DNA of 29,721 nt from positions 1-29,721 of the forward strand of contig JAKZTE010000008.1 in NCBI GenBank assembly GCA_047517285.1, in the 5' to 3' direction. This DNA is from UBA57 sp963577725. GTDB lineage: Archaea; Thermoproteota; Nitrososphaeria; Nitrososphaerales; UBA57. The notes under the pieces are model-generated. The model was not told the origin of the DNA, did no database searches, and was given only the letters and a program-made list of their open reading frames with translations. Within the stretch, counting starts at the first letter, position 1; every line of letters begins with the position of its first letter. Both the position numbers and the translations under genes were made by a program. Positions 22,193 to 29,721 of the stretch are shown one piece after another.

Positions 22193-22417
22193 ATGGGCGA
22201 TTTAGAATTCGGGTTAGCTGCTGTTTATAGAATAATTAAAAAAACGGGTGCCGAAAGAGTTGGAGATGATGCTGCAGAGGAATTAAGGACAGTATTAGAA
22301 CAATTCGGTATTAAAATTGCAGAACAAGCATTAGTATATGCAAAGCACGCTGGAAGAAAAACAGTAAAATCATCAGATATCAGACTAGCAGTAGATGAAA
22401 TTAACAAAAAGAATTAA
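22193..22417 (+). CDS. Archaeal histone (single histone fold)
   Basis: The 74-residue product is a minimal histone fold that dimerises and wraps DNA: helix 1 LAAVYRIIKKTG, the DNA-contacting loop AERVGDDAAEEL, the long helix 2 (LRTVLEQFGIKIAEQALVYAKHAG), then RKTVKSSDIRLAVDEI. RKTVKSSD is the loop-2 motif of HMf-type histones, and the length is about the usual 65-75. No N- or C-terminal tail beyond KKN. One copy is seen in the window, and the promoter carries an inverted repeat over the TATA box. Confidence 0.95.
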   Translation: MGDLEFGLAAVYRIIKKTGAERVGDDAAEELRTVLEQFGIKIAEQALVYAKHAGRKTVKSSDIRLAVDEINKKN

Positions 22418-22468
22418 TCGTAGATATTTTTGAATAATTATAGACAATACGTAGTAATTACTGATTGC

Positions 22469-22559
22469 GCTCCGGTCGTCTAGCTCGGCCAAAAATAATG
22501 AAGGTCAAGGATGGCGGATTCTCAATTCGTCGACACGGGTTCAAATCCCGTCCGGAGCA
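22469..22559 (+). tRNA. tRNA-Glu (CTC) with a 16-nt D-arm intron
   Basis: The acceptor stem GCTCCGG pairs with CCGGAGC, and the discriminator is A (22559). The T arm is ACGGG-TTCAAAT-CCCGT. The anticodon stem-loop GCGGA-TTCTCAA-TTCGT gives anticodon CTC (22520-22522). CCA is not encoded. The D arm is 16 nt too long; removing 22493-22508 gives GTCT-AGCTCGGCCAA-GGAT, a normal archaeal tRNA-Glu D arm, and a 75-nt tRNA. A TATA-like TAATTATAG lies about 30 bp upstream. Confidence 0.92.
22493..22508 (+). other. Predicted noncanonical intron in tRNA-Glu (D loop)
   Basis: The intron reads AAATAATGAAGGTCAA. A relaxed bulge-helix-bulge fits: central helix GGCC (exon)/GGTC (intron, one G-U), bulges AAA and AAG each cut after the second base, two outer pairs (C-G, U-A) and a 9-nt internal segment. 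Alternatives at 22487-22504 keep the length but do not form the helix. Insertion is near tRNA base 21/22. Confidence 0.65.
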
Positions 22560-22606
22560 CATATTATATTTAATAGAATTAGAATCAATTAATTTTTAAG
22601 ATAACA

Positions 22607-23161
22607 ATGATAGGAATAACAGGAAGCCCAGGCACTGGTAAAAAAACAATTGCTAGAGAGCTATCAAAAAATATGAACGTAGATGTATTTGATATAAATA
22701 AATTCATTATAGAAAATAATCTTGCAGAATATGAAGAAGGTCAATTAATTGTGAATGATCTAAAAGATGTAAGAGAACGTATTGATCACGAATTTATGGG
22801 GAAAAAATTCATAATAATTGGGCATTTATTACCTGAAGTGATTCCAGAGGAGGCGTTATTAAAAGTAATTGTATTGAGATGTGAGCCGGATATATTGATA
22901 GACAGGTACAAAAAAAGAAATTATGATGAATTAAAAATTAGAGATAACCTAGTATCTGAATTGATTGGAACTATACATTATGATACTGTTATGAAATATG
23001 GAGATGATAAAACATTTGAGATAGATGTATCAAATAAGAATGTTAATAATATTGTTGATGAGATAACAATGATAATTAATGATGAAAGAATATCAAAAGA
23101 TAGAATAGATTGGATAGATTATGCGTCGAAATCAAATAAACTAAGGAGGTATTTGAATTAA
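22607..23161 (+). CDS. Fap7/AK6-like adenylate kinase
   Basis: The 184-residue P-loop kinase has Walker A GSPGTGKKT (6-14), DVFDINKFIIENNL in the NMP-binding part, IIIGHLLPEVIP (the AK6 hallmark 'GH(L/F)LPE'), LRCEPDILIDRYKKR in the lid region and a C-terminal DWIDYASKSNKLRRY. Archaeal and eukaryal Fap7/AK6 proteins assist small-ribosomal-subunit maturation near uS11 and have adenylate kinase activity. It lies just after tRNA-Glu and is followed 1 nt later by the PQQ-type dehydrogenase, probably one operon. Confidence 0.85.
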   Translation: MIGITGSPGTGKKTIARELSKNMNVDVFDINKFIIENNLAEYEEGQLIVNDLKDVRERIDHEFMGKKFIIIGHLLPEVIPEEALLKVIVLRCEPDILIDRYKKRNYDELKIRDNLVSELIGTIHYDTVMKYGDDKTFEIDVSNKNVNNIVDEITMIINDERISKDRIDWIDYASKSNKLRRYLN

Positions 23162-23162
23162 C

Positions 23163-24401
23163 TTGAATAATAAAAAAACATTAATTATTGCAAGTATAGT
23201 AATATTATCAATATTGTTCATTCTGAATTTTCCAATTGATTATCTTGCCTGTTCAGTTACTACTATGGCATGTGGATTTTTTGACATTGTAAAGGATGAA
23301 AATTCTCAACAAGATGATTCAACTGAAATTAATGATTCAGGGGTGGAGTTAGATATTGCATTCCCAGAAATTGAGGTCGGTAATTTAATCTATTTAACAA
23401 CACCAAATGATGAATCAGGAAGAATATTTGTTGCGACAAGAGAGGGAATTATATTTTACATTGAAAAAGATTCGAACAATATATCGCTATTCATAGACAT
23501 AAGAGAGAAAATTGATCAAGAATTAACTGGAGAGAGAGGCCTTCTTGGATTTACTTTTGATCAGAATTACATTGATAATGGGTATTTCTATATACATTAT
23601 ATAGATTTTGATGGTAATTCCGTAATTTCTAGATTTAAAAATACTAAAAATATTGAATCAATATTCAATACTGAATTAAAAATATTACAGATTGATCAGC
23701 CATATTCAAATCATAATGGAGGCAGTATTATAATTGGGCCCGATGGATACTTGTATATTGCATTAGGGGATGGAGGATCTGGAGGGGATCCATTTCTTAA
23801 TGGGCAAAATGGGAATGCATTATTGGGTTCAATATTAAGAATTGATGTTAGTAAATCTTCAGAAGATAATCGTTATCAAATTCCTAACGACAATCCATTT
23901 ATCGATAATGGTAATTTTAAAGATGAGATATGGGCATATGGTCTACGAAATCCTTGGCGAATGAGTTTTGACATGAAGACTGGAAAATTATTCGCAGGGG
24001 ATGTCGGACAAGATAATTTTGAAGAAATAAACATAATTGAGAAAGGTGGAAACTATGGATGGAATATAATGGAAGGCAATAGTTGTTTTAACAATAAAAT
24101 TTGTAATAAAGAGAATCTCATAATGCCAATTATTGAATATTCGCATAGTGAAGGATGTTCTGTAACTGGAGGATATGTATATCATGGAAGAATCGAGAGT
24201 CTGAAAAATAAATATATATTCTCTGATTTTTGCAGTGGAAATATTTGGACAATTGATCTATCTAGTGATGAATATGAGAAAGAAAGATTATTGAAAGGGC
24301 CATTTCAGGTTTCATCTCTAGGTCAAGATGAAAATGGTGAGGTGTACATATTGTCTTTTGATGGAAGAATTTATACCTTTTATGAGAAGGAGAGGGTATA
24401 A
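23163..24401 (+). CDS. Membrane-anchored PQQ-dependent sugar/aldose dehydrogenase
   Basis: The 412-residue protein starts with one membrane helix (residues 6-24) and then a soluble glucose/sorbosone-dehydrogenase beta-propeller facing outside: GERGLLGFTFD, YSNHNGGSIIIGPDGYLYIALGDGG (His184 in NHNGG is the likely catalytic base), WAYGLRNPWRMSFD, GDVGQDNFEEIN and GGNYGWNIMEG. These motifs typify PQQ-dependent aldose dehydrogenases of the Asd/YliI group. Two extra Cys pairs (e.g. CFNNKIC) may be disulfides. The start is TTG, with AAGGAGGT at 23143-23150 (12 nt upstream) as ribosome-binding site. PQQ must be made or imported elsewhere. Confidence 0.85.
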   Translation: MNNKKTLIIASIVILSILFILNFPIDYLACSVTTMACGFFDIVKDENSQQDDSTEINDSGVELDIAFPEIEVGNLIYLTTPNDESGRIFVATREGIIFYIEKDSNNISLFIDIREKIDQELTGERGLLGFTFDQNYIDNGYFYIHYIDFDGNSVISRFKNTKNIESIFNTELKILQIDQPYSNHNGGSIIIGPDGYLYIALGDGGSGGDPFLNGQNGNALLGSILRIDVSKSSEDNRYQIPNDNPFIDNGNFKDEIWAYGLRNPWRMSFDMKTGKLFAGDVGQDNFEEINIIEKGGNYGWNIMEGNSCFNNKICNKENLIMPIIEYSHSEGCSVTGGYVYHGRIESLKNKYIFSDFCSGNIWTIDLSSDEYEKERLLKGPFQVSSLGQDENGEVYILSFDGRIYTFYEKERV

Positions 24402-24403
24402 TC

Positions 24404-25957
24404 ATGCAGAAAAACATAGCAAAAGGAGCAGCGTCTCTATATCTTTCAAATATTGTTTCTCTATTTGTAATTACTGGCCATTTTATCGTATTAACTAATA
24501 CATTAGACATAACAGAAATTGGAATAATTTTTGGATTTCAAATTATAATGTATTTATTTGCAACATTAGCAACATTTTGTTTACCAATACCAATTATGTC
24601 TCCACTTCCATTACCGCATGCAATTACCAAATTCATACCTGAATTTATTGCATCAAAAGAGAAAGGAAAGGCAAATACCATTTTTCTGTATTCGTTATAT
24701 TTGTTAATAATAATATCTCTAATATTATCCATACTAATCTTTGTGAATATTGACATTATTAATTCAATGATTTTTAATGGAAAAATAACTAATGGATTAT
24801 TATTTATAGCACTTACGCAAATCTTCTTGTTTACTTTGAATCAATTCCTATTTAGTGGAATGATATCAATAGGAAATAGCTATAAGGTAGGAATTATACA
24901 GATTTATTCGATTGTAATAAAATTTACATTCGCTGCAATTCTTGCCTATGCAGGTTTTGGAATAATTGGTGTTTTGGCAGGATATTTAATAGGAGATTTA
25001 TTATTCGCGATTTTAGTATTGCCAATTTGTTTGAATAAATTAAAGAGTCCAAAACAAGAAATTAATCGTTCTATGACAATAAATTATTCTGTACCAATAT
25101 TAATATCATCGTTAATAATATTCGGGGTGACGCAAATCGATAGAATATATGCTTTAATTAATCTGGGACTTCCGGGGTTAGGAATATACACAATTGCAAT
25201 AGCTGCTTCGACAATTGGAGCTTATGCGCCTAATTCTCTTGCTACTGCGATAACACCTAATTTGTCAGCGCTTTTTTCACTAAATAAATTAGATTCATTC
25301 CGAGATTTATCTAAACTATATACACGGTATGTATCATTTATTGGAATGCCTGCAGCTTTTATGATTGCTGCATTGTCAGTGCCATTAATGTCGATATTTG
25401 GTGAACAATATGCGGACAGTGCACTACCTGCGGCAGTAATCTCTATTGCAATAGGAATAACTACATTTTCATCAATTTACAATAGTCAATTATTTGTTAG
25501 AGGAAAAACAAAATGGATAATGTTTGCGAACATATTAGGTCTTTTATTATTCATATCAATGATCTTAATTTCTCAAGTATTGAATAACAGCATAGATGTA
25601 AATTACTTGTCATATGGAAGAGCATTAATGATAGTTTCAACTGCATTGATCATAAGCTATAAGTCGTATACGTTAGGAGATCTAAAATATGATAGGAAGG
25701 CGATAATTAATTCATTATCAGGTTCAATAATTATGTCCGTATCTTTGTATTATTTGTACACGGCATTATTCAGTTCTGTGTCTTCAACTTTATCGCTATT
25801 AGTGCTCATCCCTACTGGAATGGCAATCTATTTTATTTATCTAAGACAAACAAGGACATTTAATCAAAAAGATATTGAATTCATAGTAAAAATTATTTCA
25901 ATAAAGGAATCTAACAAAATCAATACTATGAAAAAGATACTAGGCGTCAAGAACTAA
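24404..25957 (+). CDS. Oligosaccharide/polysaccharide flippase (MOP superfamily, Wzx-like)
   Basis: This 517-residue protein has about 12-14 membrane helices with few charged residues. The helix pairs SLFVITGHFIVLTNTLDITEIGIIFGFQ (quoted in part), INSSVPIL-type helix hairpins and 'RYVSFIGMPAAFMIAALS ... IFGEQYADSALPAAVISIA' match polysaccharide-biosynthesis exporters, which flip lipid-linked sugars for surface glycans or protein N-glycosylation. It begins 2 nt after the stop of the sugar dehydrogenase (overlap-type operon spacing). Its 3' end overlaps ileS on the other strand by 11 bp. Substrate unknown. Confidence 0.8.
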   Translation: MQKNIAKGAASLYLSNIVSLFVITGHFIVLTNTLDITEIGIIFGFQIIMYLFATLATFCLPIPIMSPLPLPHAITKFIPEFIASKEKGKANTIFLYSLYLLIIISLILSILIFVNIDIINSMIFNGKITNGLLFIALTQIFLFTLNQFLFSGMISIGNSYKVGIIQIYSIVIKFTFAAILAYAGFGIIGVLAGYLIGDLLFAILVLPICLNKLKSPKQEINRSMTINYSVPILISSLIIFGVTQIDRIYALINLGLPGLGIYTIAIAASTIGAYAPNSLATAITPNLSALFSLNKLDSFRDLSKLYTRYVSFIGMPAAFMIAALSVPLMSIFGEQYADSALPAAVISIAIGITTFSSIYNSQLFVRGKTKWIMFANILGLLLFISMILISQVLNNSIDVNYLSYGRALMIVSTALIISYKSYTLGDLKYDRKAIINSLSGSIIMSVSLYYLYTALFSSVSSTLSLLVLIPTGMAIYFIYLRQTRTFNQKDIEFIVKIISIKESNKINTMKKILGVKN

Positions 25958-28900
25958 TTATACAGATTTTTAGTTTAGATCCGTCTATATCTATATCTTT
26001 CCAATTATATGATGAATTCAAGTCATCGACAACTTCTACATTATTTGTTCTAATTAGATATTTTAGTTCGGATAATTTAGGCATGAGTAATTTCCTAGTG
26101 GAAGTATCAATTCCATATATCAATGTATTTTTCAACATTTCAGAAGGGTCAAGGCCGGATTCTTTACGTTCTGATTGAATTCTTCTAGCAAGATCGCGTA
26201 GGTATCCTTCAATAAATAAATCAGAATCTCTTTCTTTAGGTAAAATAACAACAATTCCAGATTTAGAAGATAATACATAATCATCAGTTGCATCGAATTG
26301 AAATTTAATTTCATTTTTAAGTACTTCGTAACTAGTGTCATTGATTTTGAAGGTAAAAGAATCATTAATTATGAAATGTTTAAACAGATCTAGTGCATTT
26401 TGCTCTTTTATTATACGTCGAAATTCATTAATATCCGCCCTTAATTTTTTTCCAAGAATGTCATAATTTGGAAAAATGGATAGATTGGCAGGCAATTCAT
26501 CGACATTATCGATGTATTTTATATCACGTATATTACAAAATGTTTGCAATAATTCTTTGTGCTTTATCAGATTGGACAATGAGTGATCTTCAGAATATAT
26601 CATCGATAATTTTAAAGGCCATCGACGTTTCAGTTTACCCTTCATTCTAGCAGAATTACTTTGAGAAATGATTATCTGTAGAGACTTGAATTCGGACTCG
26701 AGATCATTATCAAGAAAATCAGGGTTACTTTTAGGCCAAGTCTTAGACAATATAGGATTGTTATCAAATATTGAATTATGAAGGAATTCAGTAATGAATG
26801 GAGAGATCGGATGCAATAATACGTCAAGAGTGTAAAGTATGTGAGAAATTATAGAATAGATCGACAAACGTCTATTAAGATGTGAATCATCGTCATTCCA
26901 TATTTCATTTCGGACCATGGGTAAGTAGGTTTGGCTAAAACTTTCAATTATAAAATTATCGATTGATGCAGCAACAAGATTGAAATTAGTGCCGCTATAT
27001 GAATTAGTAACGTCTTTTATCAAATTCTGTAATTTTGATAGAATCCAACAGTCGGGGGATGATAATGAGTTATTATTAATCGACCATTCAAGAGTATGTT
27101 CGTCTTTATTGAAATTATCATAATCGCCGTTTTGTTTCAGGTATTTATGTAGATTATATAATGTACTGATTACCTGATATGGTCTAGATTTCATTTCTTC
27201 AAAACTAAAATTTAGACTATCTATAGGAGTTGCTTTTCTCATCAAATAGAATCTCAGTATATCGACGGAATTTTCGTCAAGTGTTTTATAACCTTCAACA
27301 ATGTTTCCTAATCTTTTACTCATTTTATTGCCTTTTTCATCAAGAATATGTCCCTGAAATAAAAATGCATTATAAGGTGGAGCGCTAGAATTTTGCATTA
27401 TAACATTTTCAATTAAAAGAGTATACGCCCATCCACGTGTTTGATCTATGCCTTCAGTAAGAAATGTTGCAGGAATAAATTCATCGTACTCTTCGTTAGA
27501 CAGAGATGCAAAAGGAGCGGCACCGCTATTATGCCAAGTATCAAGAACAAATAGTTCTCTATGACATTCATTATTACATTTAGGGCAATTAATTACTATA
27601 CGATCCATCCATGGTTTATGCAATTCAAAGTTATCTCCGTCAGGAAGTTCTATCGCATTATCAATAATTGCTTTTCGTGAGAATAAACCAACTTTATGTG
27701 AACATGAAATGCATTTCCATATAGGAAGCGGAGTTCCCCAAACTCTTTCTCTCGATATACACCAGGGTCTTTTCTCTTTAATAATTTCAATAAATCGATT
27801 TCTGGGTTGTTCAAAATAATATTCAATAGACTCAGCAGATTCAATAGCTTTGTTATCCAACTTATCGACTAGATAAAAATATGCGCGTCTTGCAACCCAT
27901 AATAATCGATGGCCGGATCTCCAGCATAAAGGATATTCATGTTTAAGTCGGCCAAGTTTCACTAAAGAATTTTCTGTTTTTAATAAATCAAATACCACGT
28001 CATTTGCGTCACGTACAAATAATCCATTAAATTTACCGGATTTTTCATCAAAACATGCTTGATCGTTAATTGGATTAAACGATGGAATATTTCTTTTCTT
28101 TCCGATATCAAAGTCAATTTCTCCATTTGCAGGAGAGATATGAACCAATCCAGTTCCAGTTGTCAAGTCAACGAAATCTTCGGCAACCACAGTATGTACG
28201 CCTTGTTGTTTGGAGAGCTCATGTAGTTCAGGTATGTATTTTTCTGCCAGGGGATGAATGTATTTTTTACCATCTAATGATTTGCCATTAACTTCTTTTA
28301 GTATTTCAAAATTCTCAATATGAAATACATTCATTAATTCGTCCAATCGCTCATTAGCAATTATCCATATCTCATTTTCTATTTTTACATAGGAATATAT
28401 TGATTCAGGTTTCACACCGGTCAGCATATCAGTAACAACAGTGAATGGCATAGTTGTCCAAAGAATTAGATATGCATCTTCATCAACAAGTTTTACTTTG
28501 TAATATAATGAAGGATCCTCGACAGTTTCATAGCCTTGGGCAACTTCTGCATGGCTAAGAGATGTTTGACAGCTTGGACAGTAAGGAACCACGGATTCAA
28601 GTTCTTCAAGTATGCCATTTTCCCAAGCTTTCTCAAGATATTTCCACTCTCTTTCAATGTATTCATCTTTGTATGTCCAGTATGCCTCATCGTGATCAAG
28701 AGATAATCCAAGAAGCCGGTCTGATTTTTTCCATGTTTCATAATTATCTAAAACTAGATCCTTACAAGCTTGAATAAGAGTTTCTTCTCCAATTTTCTTA
28801 AGATTCTCTATCTTACTGCCTTTAAGCCCCAATTCTTTTTCAGCTTGCAGTTCGACAGGCAGTCCCTGTGTATCCCAACCGCCACGGAATATTACATCGT

Positions 28901-29132
28901 AATCATTAAGAACGTTAAATCTATACCAGATATCCTTGATGATCCTGCCGCGAATATGTCCGATATGCGGCTTTCCGTTGAGCGTCGGAGGGCCTTCAAT
29001 GAAAACTACAGTTTCATTATCTGCATATTTATCCTTGATATATTTCTTGATATCGATATCTTCCCAGTATTTTCTAGTGATTTTTTCGATTTCCTTTAGG
29101 TTTAGTTCGTCCTCTAGGTTTCCTGCTTGCAT
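25947..29132 (-). CDS. ileS: Isoleucyl-tRNA synthetase
   Basis: This 1061-residue class I synthetase charges tRNA-Ile. The HIGH motif is PHIGHIRG (55-62) preceded by EGPPTLNGK; the editing (CP1) domain contains LILWTTMPFTVVTD and GTGLVHISPANGEID; the KMSKS loop is GNKMSKRLGN near residue 600. The 1,050-1,060 length with a C-terminal DALR-type anticodon domain is the archaeal/eukaryal form. It starts at ATG 29132 and is transcribed alone, divergent from the 29207 gene. Confidence 0.96.
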   Translation of the reverse strand: MQAGNLEDELNLKEIEKITRKYWEDIDIKKYIKDKYADNETVVFIEGPPTLNGKPHIGHIRGRIIKDIWYRFNVLNDYDVIFRGGWDTQGLPVELQAEKELGLKGSKIENLKKIGEETLIQACKDLVLDNYETWKKSDRLLGLSLDHDEAYWTYKDEYIEREWKYLEKAWENGILEELESVVPYCPSCQTSLSHAEVAQGYETVEDPSLYYKVKLVDEDAYLILWTTMPFTVVTDMLTGVKPESIYSYVKIENEIWIIANERLDELMNVFHIENFEILKEVNGKSLDGKKYIHPLAEKYIPELHELSKQQGVHTVVAEDFVDLTTGTGLVHISPANGEIDFDIGKKRNIPSFNPINDQACFDEKSGKFNGLFVRDANDVVFDLLKTENSLVKLGRLKHEYPLCWRSGHRLLWVARRAYFYLVDKLDNKAIESAESIEYYFEQPRNRFIEIIKEKRPWCISRERVWGTPLPIWKCISCSHKVGLFSRKAIIDNAIELPDGDNFELHKPWMDRIVINCPKCNNECHRELFVLDTWHNSGAAPFASLSNEEYDEFIPATFLTEGIDQTRGWAYTLLIENVIMQNSSAPPYNAFLFQGHILDEKGNKMSKRLGNIVEGYKTLDENSVDILRFYLMRKATPIDSLNFSFEEMKSRPYQVISTLYNLHKYLKQNGDYDNFNKDEHTLEWSINNNSLSSPDCWILSKLQNLIKDVTNSYSGTNFNLVAASIDNFIIESFSQTYLPMVRNEIWNDDDSHLNRRLSIYSIISHILYTLDVLLHPISPFITEFLHNSIFDNNPILSKTWPKSNPDFLDNDLESEFKSLQIIISQSNSARMKGKLKRRWPLKLSMIYSEDHSLSNLIKHKELLQTFCNIRDIKYIDNVDELPANLSIFPNYDILGKKLRADINEFRRIIKEQNALDLFKHFIINDSFTFKINDTSYEVLKNEIKFQFDATDDYVLSSKSGIVVILPKERDSDLFIEGYLRDLARRIQSERKESGLDPSEMLKNTLIYGIDTSTRKLLMPKLSELKYLIRTNNVEVVDDLNSSYNWKDIDIDGSKLKICIISS

Positions 29133-29206
29133 TAAGAAAATTATAACCCAAGGGTGAATAAAACATTACCTAACAAGATTAAGATTCAAATATCTATACA
29201 TAATTC

Positions 29207-29554
29207 ATGGATATATCCGATAGATCGTTGCAAGAATTGACCACGATTATCGAGGAATCCAAGACTGGATTCGACATAGATATCCTTGACAAATGGTACT
29301 TTAAGATAACAGAATATGCCAAAGAAGAGGCGCCTCATCACCTTATCGAAAGCATAGGCTACGAGCAGGACGACGTATTGCCCATGAAATTCAAGGTAAA
29401 CTGCTCAAAGAGGGCAGTGCCACACCTGAACAGGGCAATAGAGCATTACATGCCTGAGATGCAGTATGTCACGCAACTGTACTTCCAGGTGGTGCAGCAG
29501 ATAATACAGAAAGAGTACGAAGAGTACAATCCAGAAAAGAGCGGCGGAGATTAG
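29207..29554 (+). CDS. Hypothetical acidic helical protein, higher G+C
   Basis: I do not recognise this 115-residue protein. It is rich in helix-forming charged residues (MDISDRSLQELTTIIEESK ... VQQIIQKEYEEYNPEKSGGD), has one Cys and no membrane segment; a His/Tyr-rich part (RAIEHYMPEMQYVTQLYFQ) lies near the C-terminus. Its codons prefer G/C at the third position (e.g. 26 of 50 bases G+C in 29331-29380), clearly above the genes before it. The next gene starts directly after its TAG stop, so they form an operon. High expression or recent transfer are both possible. Confidence 0.6.
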   Translation: MDISDRSLQELTTIIEESKTGFDIDILDKWYFKITEYAKEEAPHHLIESIGYEQDDVLPMKFKVNCSKRAVPHLNRAIEHYMPEMQYVTQLYFQVVQQIIQKEYEEYNPEKSGGD

Positions 29555-29721
29555 ATGTTACCGTCTTTTATCAAAGTACCAAATACGCCCATAAAATTAG
29601 CGGAGCGCATGGGAATAGGAAATTTGCGCAGGTATAAAAAAACGGGTCGTGTGGCAGGAATAGCTGAAATGATAGCCAACATAGCCTATAAAAAACCATC
29701 CAGTAATCAGGTAATGATAAT
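29555..29721 (+). CDS. Partial hypothetical protein (runs off the window)
   Basis: The ATG at 29555 follows directly on the stop of the preceding gene, with GGAG about 6-9 nt upstream as ribosome-binding site. The 55 visible codons give a basic N-terminus: MLPSFIKVPNTPIKLAERM, then GNLRRYKKTGRVAGIAEMI. The alternating basic and small residues suggest a soluble nucleic-acid or membrane-surface protein, but no family is recognised from this part. Translation is probably coupled to the upstream gene. Confidence 0.55.
   Translation, partial: MLPSFIKVPNTPIKLAERMGIGNLRRYKKTGRVAGIAEMIANIAYKKPSSNQVMI

Noticed and set aside
22487..22504. tRNA-Glu intron placed at 22489-22504 or 22487-22502
   Set aside because: These also give plausible mature D arms, but no 4-bp central helix with two 3-nt bulges forms around the cut sites, unlike 22493-22508.
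1..29721. CRISPR array, insertion sequence, integrase/attachment site or prophage
   Set aside because: No regularly spaced repeats, transposase or integrase motifs, or terminal inverted repeats were seen on either strand.

Overview
This window comes from an AT-rich archaeal chromosome (roughly one third G+C by eye). The best fit is the Thaumarchaeota/Nitrososphaerota, judged from the combination of two ESCRT-III (CdvB) paralogues with a Vps4-type CdvC ATPase, a single-domain archaeal histone, ribosomal protein eS17, a deoxyhypusine synthase, the KEOPS subunit Cgi121, a K+-independent membrane H+-pyrophosphatase and mostly leaderless genes with a TATA box about 25 nt upstream. No amo genes are present, so the window cannot say whether the cell oxidises ammonia.

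Layout. 1-1071 is a minus-strand run of very small proteins: a partial CxxC protein, a DUF2798-like membrane protein, two zinc ribbons, a 15-residue metallothionein-like peptide and a short membrane peptide. 1118-5783 holds a glutamine amidotransferase, an F420/PPOX-type protein, small hypotheticals, a PIN-like/HExxH fusion protein, a tRNA-Cys and an SDR oxidoreductase. 5896-9432 carries regulators (AbrB, ArsR-like, PadR and an unknown winged-helix-like protein) mixed with NAD synthetase, a YciI protein, small membrane proteins and a structured intergenic region. 9758-16823 is housekeeping: pyrophosphatase, deoxyhypusine synthase with IMP dehydrogenase, NAD(P)HX dehydratase, a DUF378 protein and AspRS. 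16825-22120 is one long minus-strand series: tatD, rps17e, a MoaD/ThiS-like gene, cgi121, tpiA, cdvB, a second cdvB and cdvC. 22193-25957 on the plus strand has the histone, tRNA-Glu, a Fap7/AK6-like kinase, a PQQ-type sugar dehydrogenase and a lipid-linked glycan flippase. ileS fills 25947-29132, and two unrecognised genes of higher G+C close the window.

How the parts connect. The minus-strand series joins cell division (ESCRT-III and Vps4) to translation and tRNA modification (eS17, Cgi121) and glycolysis (TPI). guaB and dys are spaced as an operon. Several divergent gene pairs share one short AT element that could act as a TATA box in both directions.

The main points for a second look are the metallothionein-like 15-mer, the PIN-like/metallopeptidase fusion, the 16-nt D-arm introns in both tRNA genes (with near-identical splice geometry), a possible structured RNA at 8229-8345, and the clustered cdv genes with a hairpin between the two ESCRT-III genes.
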